Origin: Caulobacter sp. AP07
GTDB lineage: Bacteria; Pseudomonadota; Alphaproteobacteria; Caulobacterales; Caulobacteraceae
NCBI RefSeq assembly: GCF_000281955.1
Contig: NZ_AKKF01000254.1
Location: forward strand, 1-55,144
Reading direction: 5' to 3'
Length of the DNA stretch: 55,144 nucleotides
The first letter of the stretch is position 1, and each line of letters starts with the position of its first letter. Below are positions 40,101-44,047 of this stretch, piece by piece. The notes beneath the pieces are model-generated. The model ran no database searches. It saw only the letters and a program-made list of their open reading frames with translations, and was not told the DNA's origin. The translations under genes and the position numbers were made by a program.

Positions 40101-40981
40101 CCGGACGCGGTCGTGGCCGTGACGTTGCCGCCCAGCAGGATGCTGGCCGCGATGCTGCTCTTGGACACGACGGCCGCGAACATCTGGTTGGCGTTGGTGG
40201 TCCCGTTCAGGGTCAGGCCGGGCGTTCCGGCCGAGCCGTCGCTCTGGGACGGCACCTGGAAAGTGATCAGGTCGAGGTCGTCCGCGCCCGTCGGCGCGAA
40301 GGTGACGTTGTAGTTCTCGGCCGAGCCGTAGACGACGTCGCCGCCGTCGGCGCCCGTAAGGGTCGAGCCGGCCGCGGTGTTGACGATCGGCGCGATCAGG
40401 GCCAGCGTCCCGCCGTGGGTGGTGATCTGGGCGCCGCTCGCGACGCTGACGGTGCTGTTCGTCGGCGCGCCGGTGAAGGCGAAGTTCATGTCGCCGTCGA
40501 GGAAGTCCGTGTCGGTCAGGCCGCCGGTCGAGGCCAGGAAGCCGCCGGTGTTGATCCGGGCGTTGGCGCCGATCATGACGCCGCCCGAGGACAGGATCCA
40601 GACGTTGCCGCCGGTGCTGCTGCAGGTGGCCATGCAGCCGTTGACGACGCCGTCGATCGAGGCCGAGCCCGTCACGCGGTTGAGCACGATGTCGCCGCGG
40701 TTGTCGAAGTGGAAGTTCAAGGTGTCGGCCGAGGTGACGCCGAGGCTGGTCCAGTTGACGATCGACCGGCTGGCGCCGAGCGTGATGTCGGTGACGCCGC
40801 CGCCCGAGGCCACGCCGACCGCGCCGCCGTTGCTGGCGGTGGAGGTGACCGTGCCGACCCCCGTGACCTGGGCCAGGGCGGAGGTTCCCCCGATCGCGAC
40901 GGCGATGCCGAGGCCGGCGAGCGCGGAACGGCTCAGCAGGTGAAGGCGGCGGTTCCGGACGGTGGCGGACGGACGGGTCAT
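25124..40981 (-). CDS. Giant TpsA-type filamentous haemagglutinin-like exoprotein (5,285 aa)
   Basis: Two-partner secretion exoprotein. Signal peptide LAGLGIAVAIGGTSALAQ, then a TPS domain (~40-330; NRGDIVLNRVTG, GGNVWILSSGGVMIGANARINTGGFLAST are the typical hallmarks). From ~330 to ~3,150 some forty imperfect ~65-70-residue repeats follow the pattern ITQxxGxITAxxL...LGxLxxGGxxxxRxxxxFxLxGxIxAGG, predicted as beta-helix. A different Asp-, Val- and Thr-rich region follows. Near the end are one MBG-like domain, four YDG domains (NKTYDGTT, DKTYDATT, DKTYDGTT, NKTYDGTT; ~4,830-5,170) and a final MBG-like domain (LFGQLDPALTYRI). The C-terminus has a disulfide-ready CLSDSGCAPG. Likely an adhesin or biofilm matrix fibre; no toxin domain is visible. 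The partner transporter lies 35 bp upstream. Confidence 0.93.
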   Translation of the reverse strand: MTRPSATVRNRRLHLLSRSALAGLGIAVAIGGTSALAQVTGVGTVTSTASNGGAVGVASGGGVTDITLGASRSIVNWTSLGVTSADTLNFHFDNRGDIVLNRVTGSASIDGVVNGCMATCSSTGGNVWILSSGGVMIGANARINTGGFLASTGGLTDTDFLDGDMNFAFTGAPTNSTVSVASGAQITTHGGTLALIAPIVNTAAGSTLTGADGGDVVYGSAENYNVTFAPTGADDLDLITFQVPSQSDGSAGTPGLTLNGTTNANQMFAAVVSKSSIAASILLGGNVTATTASGENGDIVLSAGSGFTNGVADTPMGFDGSITQNTTSTLTANNVTMRASNNIAVDEINATGRVWLNSEWDSISQTGAITANRLRAEAGGDVTLTNTDNDFNFLSYVEAQGANGIDIVDRHGFVIDDYIFHLGGGARTASLTALTGSISATGSGVIQVGTLNVSAVNGGIDLGIAANNTTNLGTITAGAGDFSYRSLLDVNLAGAITADNVTLSSLAGGITQSNGLINTNRLSAQAATGINLNRVGNQIDEIAGLSSTSGDLILISNGNLSLTGNVAGSGVVSFQIFNGAITQNSGVITAASFTAVADTGLNLGGENLVGQLGRLAVGGTGDVTFRNAGALVLTDDIYAAGDNVNLYSTSGAITQNSGAITANRLTASAAGTIQLNTATNAAATIGGLASTGGSILYRSANSFDIQGDITTGASTGVVLRTVGAGASITQVSGTFDVGFFGANANGSIIIDGANNLIRRLVATSSGAGDVSIRTTTDLAMGQPVTANHALSLTSGGRIYQDSTGYVVANTLNLSAVTGISLPNVGPIFVNSVQNLGTITNTTSGGIVIANYSGSNTGLVGNITAAGQSVSITDVAGGLNQSGGIITADTLTASATGNIALYNSNAVDSLGDLTSSGGNVSFRNVGDVNLNGSIASVAGGAVNLRSNTGAINLNAGPITSGWISLEAGTTISQAAGATLTANALSLTAGGNVSLGEANNFNTIYDLNVAGDLTLRNLGTIDMNPVISGGYSSGGALTLISDTGNIRTTGVGVATSRLTASAAGFIDLNGTIASLGDITAGGSILLNTYSGGMDLTGDITGVSVSLYANGGVTQSGGRIDTGRLNIITNGAISLTGANEIDVVGRLETDQLSSGTGANITLRNVGNIVLDYLVGAAGGTVTLTSDTGAITQTGFSAMTANRLVASAAGNITLSDGVNNVSTIGGLSSVTGDIVYRDVDGLDIQGDITANSTFRGVMLVAGGAGGVTQTSGVLNVGYFRGVTGGAITLGGANVIRRLISTVIGNGALTLNTTTDLSVDGTVSANTVSLSSTGAITQAANAQLWTNTLNASAVTGVNLTASGFGANNISNLDLITNTTSGGVAISNAMNMNLTGNVTASGQAVSITNTQGAINQTGGVITADSLSLSATGGISATRNNVFGSLGAVTAGGNVAITNVGDLNLTGDVNTGGGDLSLTSNTGQIQQTGGVVTANVVNLAAGGRIWFNNANAVTNFGTVTAGGHILLRNDSALVVGGDITANGFDVTLRSNTGSITQTAGSDITSNSLQVIAANGVTLTNAGNAVNELAWAQSASGGFAFGQTNGFQIGGPVFTAGQTVSLTSLNGAITQNSGSFLQAGTLNASAAGTLTLNQGNNVDRLGVISTGGSFLFRDVTGFDLTGNITAGSQVVMLAQGGSITQTGGIITANDINAMASADLLLGGANQINAISALSAGNDLLYRQVGDLVVPTISAAGTVSLYSTTGDITQSGTITADTLALGAGGDVTLGQNFVSRLGRIDAGGNFTAVHGLGLSSGALELTDDFTVGGTMVLVNPGAITQTGGAITAANLAIDTDGALTATGANSVSGATWLTAQDASFNAVSDLNIRVNTTGSATITSTGAVVIDGGGASTGDTLNIQAANGISQGAQGLTFTNFGNLTNTASGGINLTNSSWVNLNGAISAAGQGVTLNVANGGIIQNAGNIITARRLSVTTTQGAILGEVNQVAELGVIDVGAHNFSFRTLGDLLIDGDITSTLNVLLTSATGGITQTAGSDITAGGLNVWAETGINLTNAGNNATRILGLMNLGSGDVAYGQTNGFLIDGTIRALNQTISLTSTAGGISETGNIFFPQIEAGTLNLSAGGAITLHRDNDVDNLGVVTAGGGFTFNDVDGFNLTGAVNAGAVVLDARAGSINQTGGVITASSLDAEATGGLDLDRANLVSGGVLLTAGDDIVYRNTGSISVGGATAGGSISLRSNTGAVTQVGAITGATLNVAAVTGIALNNLSNDIGALGTVSNTTSGQVSFTNSDGFDLIGAITAGGSQFVSLTSISGGITQQAGGTITAQILALSGWTGVTLGGANDVDALGTIIAGPSFIFNDIDGFDISGMLNAQAADLTAGGAITQSSGNLNVGTLSLTATSVALDGTNNISALGDVDVTGDMSLRDADGFSLTGAIAVDGTLSLASGGTIEQTASALTVGTLNATSTTGDVTLQQLGNLFGDLGTLSGSAVRINSGGSYNLTGDITATNLFLSSGGAITQSSGAIIAGNLWAGAVDDLSLTSSTNDIDTIWSLSLTGSGNIAYVDADGFNLGGVITTSGGVSLTAGAGSITQDAGAYIFAGTLSLAAGGNIAANGNNDVDTINLSGANVSFANGDSFAANVITATGAVTLRSNTGRITQTASTGRIVADSLTAWAATGLEFFGGQNDIRVLAGLSGAGGGVTYRDMGGFEITGDINAVGQTVELVSDGAGADGNDIVQTSGVITANRLRGTSAGDLLFNSANVVGQLGSLAAGGNIRYRGAASYTLQDTVNAGGGLILNSDTGSIQQFGGAIVAAAFSGTAAQGISLARVNDVDTLGAVDSGAGDFNFRDGGSFDIGGLITSGNAVVLQAGGDITQSSGSVVAGALSLFANGRIDLSGPGNDIGSLAAGFAGTDFRFADVTDFSLDGNIFAGGVMTLSAGAGNINQNVGVITAGTLNASAAGELNFTRANVVTTLGNLSAGDRIFFNNADSFSIAGNLVSDQIVLSSLDGGINQTGGAITAGALAVDAELDVSLGQAGNNVDTLNLVTVRSGDFTYRDADSVSLSGPVSMSGVATFDVGGDLTQSGIGLISASRIQGSAGGAFALGDLANNVDQVGPINASRIAFASSGDLNIAGDLTATNGVELKAGAGVTQSIGAVITGTTLSAQANGDIILDQGNDLDSITQLKSQSGNITYVDVGGFSLDPASYGDIWTPGTLTLKAGPTGGVSQTNAGLRAGTLIVSAGQDIVLSQQNHIDVLGAASAGGAMFTLVNSGDLEITGDVSVTDASGVVSLTSTNGDIAQTAGQIDAYVVEGLAAGDYRLTRFTGAVGDIASTAGNIDIGNAGDIVLHGLLKTGAANSVTLTSSGGIGQGVGRIEAGTLNLSAGTTITLDGAQGNDIDHLGAVSAPSSFAFADDNDFALTGDINVTGVGGHAGLRSNGGAITQSGGVITAHDLNLEAATGLDLIGANQVDRVAIANGATGAVVFSNARALNVLGATSTGDVIVSTTAGLLTLNHITTGGLIRLAGAGGVFSGGTLSTDGDVDVSASAGDIEIRSIVAGDDVTVTATDGQAQLWNLILTGASDGEGTGQNVAISASGDAFLGARDEAGIGLLHPSGLIRSGGAGTISVTSTGGDAGVFLSSIGGKIDTLTAGGATGTATIVADTGDILAGAVTGHNVVLKATGGDVNPDAVSIGGGDYTLTGRDFLLGAFGFTGLARDILINDTAGALTLNANVTAQRNLTLNAVGDIVDGTGAAALVAGADPTGQGNLTIHATGIAANAVGADGDVTLDAGTGLVEVGTLVVTNDYNLSGGTFSAGALSPTGAMAGTWTITGAGPGGFDFTGRMLTYNGDIQINAAHAITGGGAQSIFGSVRIDGGSDIDVEGLYAARDVTVTSGSALTVGSATAHGGAIGLTGGSVTVEGYAEASGNVLVTATNGAADVGAATSGGDIIVAATNDQARLGAASLTGVTGDLTVSATGGDAILGAVDYASISTDNVLTRAAGGAGTVTVTASNGDAGVYLDHTDTALTLMRGANVDVTVANGAATLGTLTALNGDANAQTLDGGLTIGSATAANGDIGLFAFGGDAHVDFADADGRLQVGAIAGNATLRGARGGDGIILAAALNATFGADSKSLITGANSGTSGVCGCGSIVVTSVSGNAVVNLDNVVGQFAAISAVRGDVNVNLRTGDLTIGELSGRNIAVEVAAGSIETGAGVSPVGAKVTGGSYSITAQDFLGDVLNPLLEDEFGAPSTLQNYTIIDTLGDLDMTGRSIAAQGEIRIEARDGALTGDARLTSNGDVNLDAGAGGVTVASVTAKDAISINAVGGDAVLGEAHLLGTGANQLLVNASGNAVLGSVLASDVTAANVFTSAGSTTTARIASAGGDAFVHLDTSDALTSVSAARDVGIAIRNGGFAVGAIDAASGRVDVEGPAAGLTIGRLDAGTDARVLGTDVTLTNGLIGGGLTIDAAGAIAFAGPNGRIDVTGEASLTAGGGVTQASDAGLKAAGLTLNAGDAVSLLGANDIAVIRAVDVATGGFGYRSVRAGGVDIVGAINAAGQTVDLRTVNGGLTQSGAGVIVAQRLTGSSDDGADLRADNRIAELGDFTNAGGDVFLNVGQALSIVGTVDSAKAVTIQSDTMTIASTGTVRSSASGDAVVLASNGVFTNQSGADAVQAPNGRWLIYTQAFNDPSGSTAGDTYGGLGGRSFYGTSYDFDGGFSRQINADNRFVHAYQPVLTVTPDSRTVTYNGQTPTLTATILGLINGDTAADAWSGSALITGAASKNVGTYSLGAALGSLLSDLNYAFAFGTGTLVIDPKTLTGTVNAQNKTYDGTTTATGAIALTGVVAGDDVSAAASYGFGDKNAGTDKVVSASGAALSGDDAGNYRLDPLAAARADILRRDISAMVTANDKTYDATTAATGTLGLSGVLTGDDLSITGDLLFADKNAGHSKVVSVANAQISGADAGNYNVTVGTDFADIARKALTGTFVANDKTYDGTTATAGALTINGVIVGDDAAVNATYSFADKNAGLNKAVTASATLVGIDADNYEIAPLGTTQAGILRKTVTVSIAVDNKTYDGTTAATGSMSLNGLIAGDDASVAAGSYSFADANAGTSKTVAIAGVALTGSGADNYELAGVPSTLLADILRRQVAISADDKTKLFGQLDPALTYRITAGSLVTGEGFTGGLARAAGEGFGAYAIGQGSLTLGANYEILFTPGVLDIRPVPSGGQDGGDAFKHLSGSRGYDLNWNPTLNFTYDREPICLSDSGCAPG

Positions 40982-41016
40982 GGCGGGCCTTTGGCGCGGA
41001 AACGGCGCCGGGTTGG

Positions 41017-42720
41017 CTAGAACAGAGCGGCGGAAAGCGAGACGAGGACGCGGGAGGAGGGCGTGTCGCCGTGGGCGAGCGGATCGTCGAAGGGCTTGGC
41101 CCAGGCGAGGTCGAGGCTGACGCGCGGGGTGATCTGGGCGCGGACGCCGACGCCAGCCGAGGCGAGGTCCAGCTTGTTCGCGCCGGGGCCGATGTTGGTC
41201 AGCTTGGCGGCGTCGTAGAAGGCGTAGGGCCGCCAGACGGCGCGATCGTGGAAGAGGCGTAGCGGCGTGGTGGTCAGCTCGAGCGAAGCGGCGATGGCGC
41301 GATCGCCGGACGCGGCGGACGGGTCATAGCCGCGTCCGATCGACAGGTTGCCGACCGAGAATTCCTCGTAGGACAGCAGCGGGTCCTGGGTGAACTGCCC
41401 CGAGAGGGTGGCGGTGGCGTAGATCGGTCCGATCAGTTGGCCGCCGGCCTGAGCCTCGGCCCGCCAGACCAGGGCGTCAGGCACGCCCTGGAAACGCGAG
41501 GCGGTGAGTTCGCCATATCGCGAGGCGCCCAGGCCCGTGGTTCCCTGGCGCACCTCGAAGGAGCCGGTCAGGGCCGCCGAGCGGTCGGCCAGCGCGCGCG
41601 GAGCCCAGTGGCCGTCGAGGCGGGCGAAGAAGACCCGGACATGGTCCTCCGTCAAGGTGGCGACGCCGCCGCCGAAATCGACCTGCTGGTCGACCCAATC
41701 GAGGCCGACACCAAGGTTGAGGTTGTGCCGCCGATGGCGGACGATCGGATAGCTCAGCCGGGCCGAACCGGCGAAGCTCTCGCCCTCCAGCTTCAGCGAG
41801 GCCACCGCGTCGCCGGGTCGGGTCCAGGCCCAGGAGCCGGACAGGTCCAGGGCCAGGCCGCCGCCGCCCAGCTTGACGTGCTCCGTGGCCTGGATCACCC
41901 GCTGCTCGTCGCTGCCCAGGGTCCAGTAGCCGACCAGGCTGGTGCGCTCGCCCAGCGACGTGAAGCTGTTGAAGTCGATGCGGGCCAGGCCCAGTTCGCG
42001 GCCGATGGTCCTGGAGCCGTAGTTCTGGGCCTGGACAGAGCCGTCGAACGCGTCGCGGCTGACGGCGATGTCCAGGTCGACGGCGCCCTGTCCGCCGGGC
42101 GCGGGTTTCAGCGTCGCCTGGACGCGGACGCCCGGAATGTCGCTGGCCAGCAGCAGGTAGCGCTGGGCGACGTTGAGATCGAACGGCGCCATGCCCTTGA
42201 GCTGGTCCAGATAGCGCGCGACCTGCTTCTGGGCCGGACCGACGTCGCCGTGATAGGTGACCGAGGCGATGCGGGCCTCGACGACCTCCAGCACCAGCCG
42301 GCCGTCGTTGATCCGCTGCTCGGGGATGGTCACCGAGGCCAGGACGCCGCGCCGCAGGTACAACGCCGAGACGCGGTCGCGGATGTCGCAGATCGCGGCG
42401 ATGGGGATTTCACGCCCGATCTCGCGCGCATAGGCGGGGGACAGTTCTTCCGGGGTCAGGGCCAAGGCCCCGGCCACCGCGCCACGAACCTCCACGTTCC
42501 GGAGCGTCAGTTTCAGGTCGCTGCCAGCGAACGAGCAGGGCGTCTTCTCGACGTTGTCGAACAGGTCGCCGCGCGGCGCGGCCGGGATCGGCGAGGCTCG
42601 CGCCGGATCCAGCTCCTCGCGGGATGGCAGGGCCACCTGGGCCAAGGCGGGGGCCGCCAGCGCCATAGAAGCGGTAGCGCACGCGGCCGTTACGGCGCGG
42701 CGAAGAAGAAGCGATGCCAC
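41017..42720 (-). CDS. TpsB outer-membrane transporter (ShlB/FhaC/HecB family)
   Basis: 567 residues from a GTG start with a signal peptide (CATASMALAAPALAQ). Residues ~60-200 hold two POTRA-like domains (LTLRNVEVRGAVAGALALTPEEL, LVLEVVEARIASVTYHGDVG). The remainder is a 16-strand-type barrel. The loop-6 motif appears as LSIGRGYDPSAASGDRA near residue 460; its Arg is the conserved VRGY arginine needed for secretion in FhaC. The protein ends in LVSLSAALF. It exports the partner TpsA through the outer membrane by recognising its TPS domain. First gene of a two-gene operon, 35 bp before the exoprotein gene. Confidence 0.93.
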   Translation of the reverse strand: MASLLLRRAVTAACATASMALAAPALAQVALPSREELDPARASPIPAAPRGDLFDNVEKTPCSFAGSDLKLTLRNVEVRGAVAGALALTPEELSPAYAREIGREIPIAAICDIRDRVSALYLRRGVLASVTIPEQRINDGRLVLEVVEARIASVTYHGDVGPAQKQVARYLDQLKGMAPFDLNVAQRYLLLASDIPGVRVQATLKPAPGGQGAVDLDIAVSRDAFDGSVQAQNYGSRTIGRELGLARIDFNSFTSLGERTSLVGYWTLGSDEQRVIQATEHVKLGGGGLALDLSGSWAWTRPGDAVASLKLEGESFAGSARLSYPIVRHRRHNLNLGVGLDWVDQQVDFGGGVATLTEDHVRVFFARLDGHWAPRALADRSAALTGSFEVRQGTTGLGASRYGELTASRFQGVPDALVWRAEAQAGGQLIGPIYATATLSGQFTQDPLLSYEEFSVGNLSIGRGYDPSAASGDRAIAASLELTTTPLRLFHDRAVWRPYAFYDAAKLTNIGPGANKLDLASAGVGVRAQITPRVSLDLAWAKPFDDPLAHGDTPSSRVLVSLSAALF

Positions 42721-42805
42721 CTAGATCGGCCCCCAAAGGTTCGCGGGATCAAGCCACGTCCCTGATTCCGTCCCGAAACTACGGTTTCCGAACTTCGGTT
42801 CGCAG

Positions 42806-42819
42806 CCCCCATATGGGGG
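42806..42819. promoter_or_regulatory. Palindromic operator candidate of the TpsB/TpsA operon
   Basis: CCCCCATATGGGGG is a perfect 14-bp palindrome, 86 bp upstream of the TpsB start. Nearby, ACTACGGTT and ACTTCGGTT form a short direct repeat. The spacing suits promoter control; the regulator is unknown. Confidence 0.45.
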
Positions 42820-43025
42820 TCATCATCGGGCGTTTGGTGGACGCGTCCGGGAGGCCAACGACCGTTGGGAAACCGTCGTTCGTCATGGTGTGGTGAGGCA
42901 TGGGGAAGGAGGCGTCGGGGCCACCGGCGGAGTGAGCGTTCCTGATGATCTTGTTTCGGAAGGCGGCCAGCGCCTTTGGCTACGATCGCGGCGGCGCCGC
43001 CGCCGGTATCGTTTACCTCAAGCAG

Positions 43026-43063
43026 CAAGCCATGAGTAGGAATATATTCCCATTCATGGCTTG
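43026..43063. repeat. 38-bp imperfect palindrome
   Basis: CAAGCCATGA at the left end pairs with TTCATGGCTTG at the right end, and the centre is GGAATATATTCC. Seventeen of 19 base pairs match. The centre resembles the AT-rich motif at 7725 and 21836. Confidence 0.7.
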
Positions 43064-43075
43064 AGTTGCGATCGG

Positions 43076-43185
43076 CCGTTTGTGAAAGTATTCAGAGGCT
43101 TATGACGCAAACGGGGTGGCGACTTTCATAAACCCCTTTCAAAATCTGGATGCCTAGAAAGCCGTTTTTGATGCCTCTGGGACGG
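43076..43185 (+). repeat. Left copy of diverged direct repeat flanking the defence island
   Basis: Aligns in the same orientation with 51673-51765. Shared blocks include CCGTTT-TGAAA--ATTCA, CTTATG-CG, then CTTT---AAAT-TGG, TGTTT or CGTTT followed by TGA-GCCT, and GACGG at the right end. About two thirds of aligned bases match and the left copy has ~17 extra bases. Everything between the copies is the island plus transposon debris. Confidence 0.55.
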
Positions 43186-43195
43186 ATTCCAAAAT

Positions 43196-43255
43196 TGACT
43201 TCAAAACCCGCGATTGTCCCCAAACTCGCGAAAACTGACTCCAAAATCCGCGACT
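43196..43255 (+). repeat. Three tandem imperfect 20-bp repeats
   Basis: The units are TGACTTCAAAACCCGCGATT, GTCCCCAAACTCGCGAAAAC and TGACTCCAAAATCCGCGACT, in exact 20-bp phase. They end two bases before the decayed resolvase reading frame. They could be recombinase accessory sites or an eroded transposon end. Confidence 0.6.
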
Positions 43256-43257
43256 AA

Positions 43258-43631
43258 CTATTTCCCCTTTTTTGAGCTGCCGCGCCTCGAACTGGACCCA
43301 CTCCACCTCGGCCATCGCCACCATGACGTGGAAGAAGAACCGCCCGCCGACGAGCCGGTGTCGATGCCGTCCGTCAGGTTCGCGAACTGAATGCCGAGCT
43401 TTTCCAGCTGCGCGGTGAATTCCACGAGCTGACGCACCGAGCGTCCCAGCCGATCCAGCTTCCAGACCATGAGGGTGGCACCAGCACGAAGATGCGAGAG
43501 CGCGTCCGTCATCCCGACCCGATCACCGCGACCGCCGCTCGCATGGTCCTTGAAGATCCGGTCGCAGCCGGTCTTGGTGAGCGCATCGATCTGGAGGTCG
43601 AGACGCGTGCATAGCCGATGATTATGTTCGG
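43258..43631 (-). pseudogene. Tn3-type serine resolvase, inactivated by two frameshifts
   Basis: The N-terminal IIGYARVST with the catalytic Ser is visible near 43625-43600. It jumps frame into LDLQIDALTKTGCDRIF, lacking the usual DDQN that joins them. The junction reads as one CTCGACC where an intact gene would have two, so a 19-bp deletion between direct repeats is the likely cause. The middle (DALSHLRAGATLMVWKLDRLGRSVRQLVEF, NLTDGIDTG) is well preserved. At about 43341 a one-base loss shifts the frame; FFFHVMVAMAEVE continues in the next frame. The helix-turn-helix tail is missing. No tnpA gene is nearby. Confidence 0.8.
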
Positions 43632-43811
43632 ACAGCTTGAAGCAGGCCCTGGTGGTCCAGATCTGACTCAGAGGCAACCTTGGGAAGTTTCGCTTTCGAG
43701 CAGCGCCGGAGCATCGGATCCGTGCGGATGTTGTCAGCTTCACTGCGCCGGCCAACGTCATTCGAGCTAGACGCGGCGCAGTGGAACGGGCAGGAGCGGC
43801 CCAGGCGTGCT

Positions 43812-43919
43812 CTGTCCTTCAAGCGTCGTCGCTTCCCGTCGGATGTCTTTCGCTACACGATCTCGCTCTACTTCCGCTTCGTGACGAGCATCCGGAGTTT
43901 CGCTGTCATGTTAGTACAG
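43812..43919 (+). pseudogene. IS6-family transposase N-terminal scrap
   Basis: SFKRRRFPSDVFRYTISLYF, continuing RFVTSIRSFAVMLVQ, aligns by eye with the IS6/IS26 transposase start (SFKRHRFPPDVIRHAVWLYF, RFTLSFRDVEDMLAQ). No DDE residues, inverted repeats or start codon of the family remain. The surrounding 43632-44047 holds nothing else recognised. Confidence 0.45.
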
Positions 43920-44047
43920 GGACCGGAACGGCGTGGGTCCGGGTACTGGAAAAATGCAGTTTTTCATCGTGGCTGTTGCTTAGCCAAGGTTGAGCTGCCA
44001 GCTATGAATTTCAGCCGGCCGGCGCCGGACTGGGCGAAGAGGGCCTG

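Larger units (their letters stand above)
42721..43257. other. Intergenic region between two-partner secretion operon and defence island
   Basis: 537 bp without a convincing gene. It holds a CCCCCATATGGGGG palindrome, a 38-bp imperfect palindrome, the left copy of the island flank repeat and three tandem 20-mers, all listed separately. Base composition drops clearly from about 43,030 on, which marks foreign or decayed DNA. A 39-codon frame at 42944 (MILFRKAASAFGYDRG) ends inside the palindrome and is not supported. Confidence 0.6.

Noticed and set aside
25124..40981. Possible CRISPR or tandem DNA repeat array
   Set aside because: The periodicity is at protein level, about 65-70 residues, with diverged DNA; there are no short identical repeats with unique spacers.
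41437..42765. 442-codon plus-strand frame opposite the TpsB gene
   Set aside because: Shadow of the TpsB codons; composition and lack of motifs show no gene.
42944..43063. Short plus-strand frame starting MILFRKAASAFGYDRG
   Set aside because: Ends inside the 38-bp palindrome, has no ribosome binding site and no known relative.
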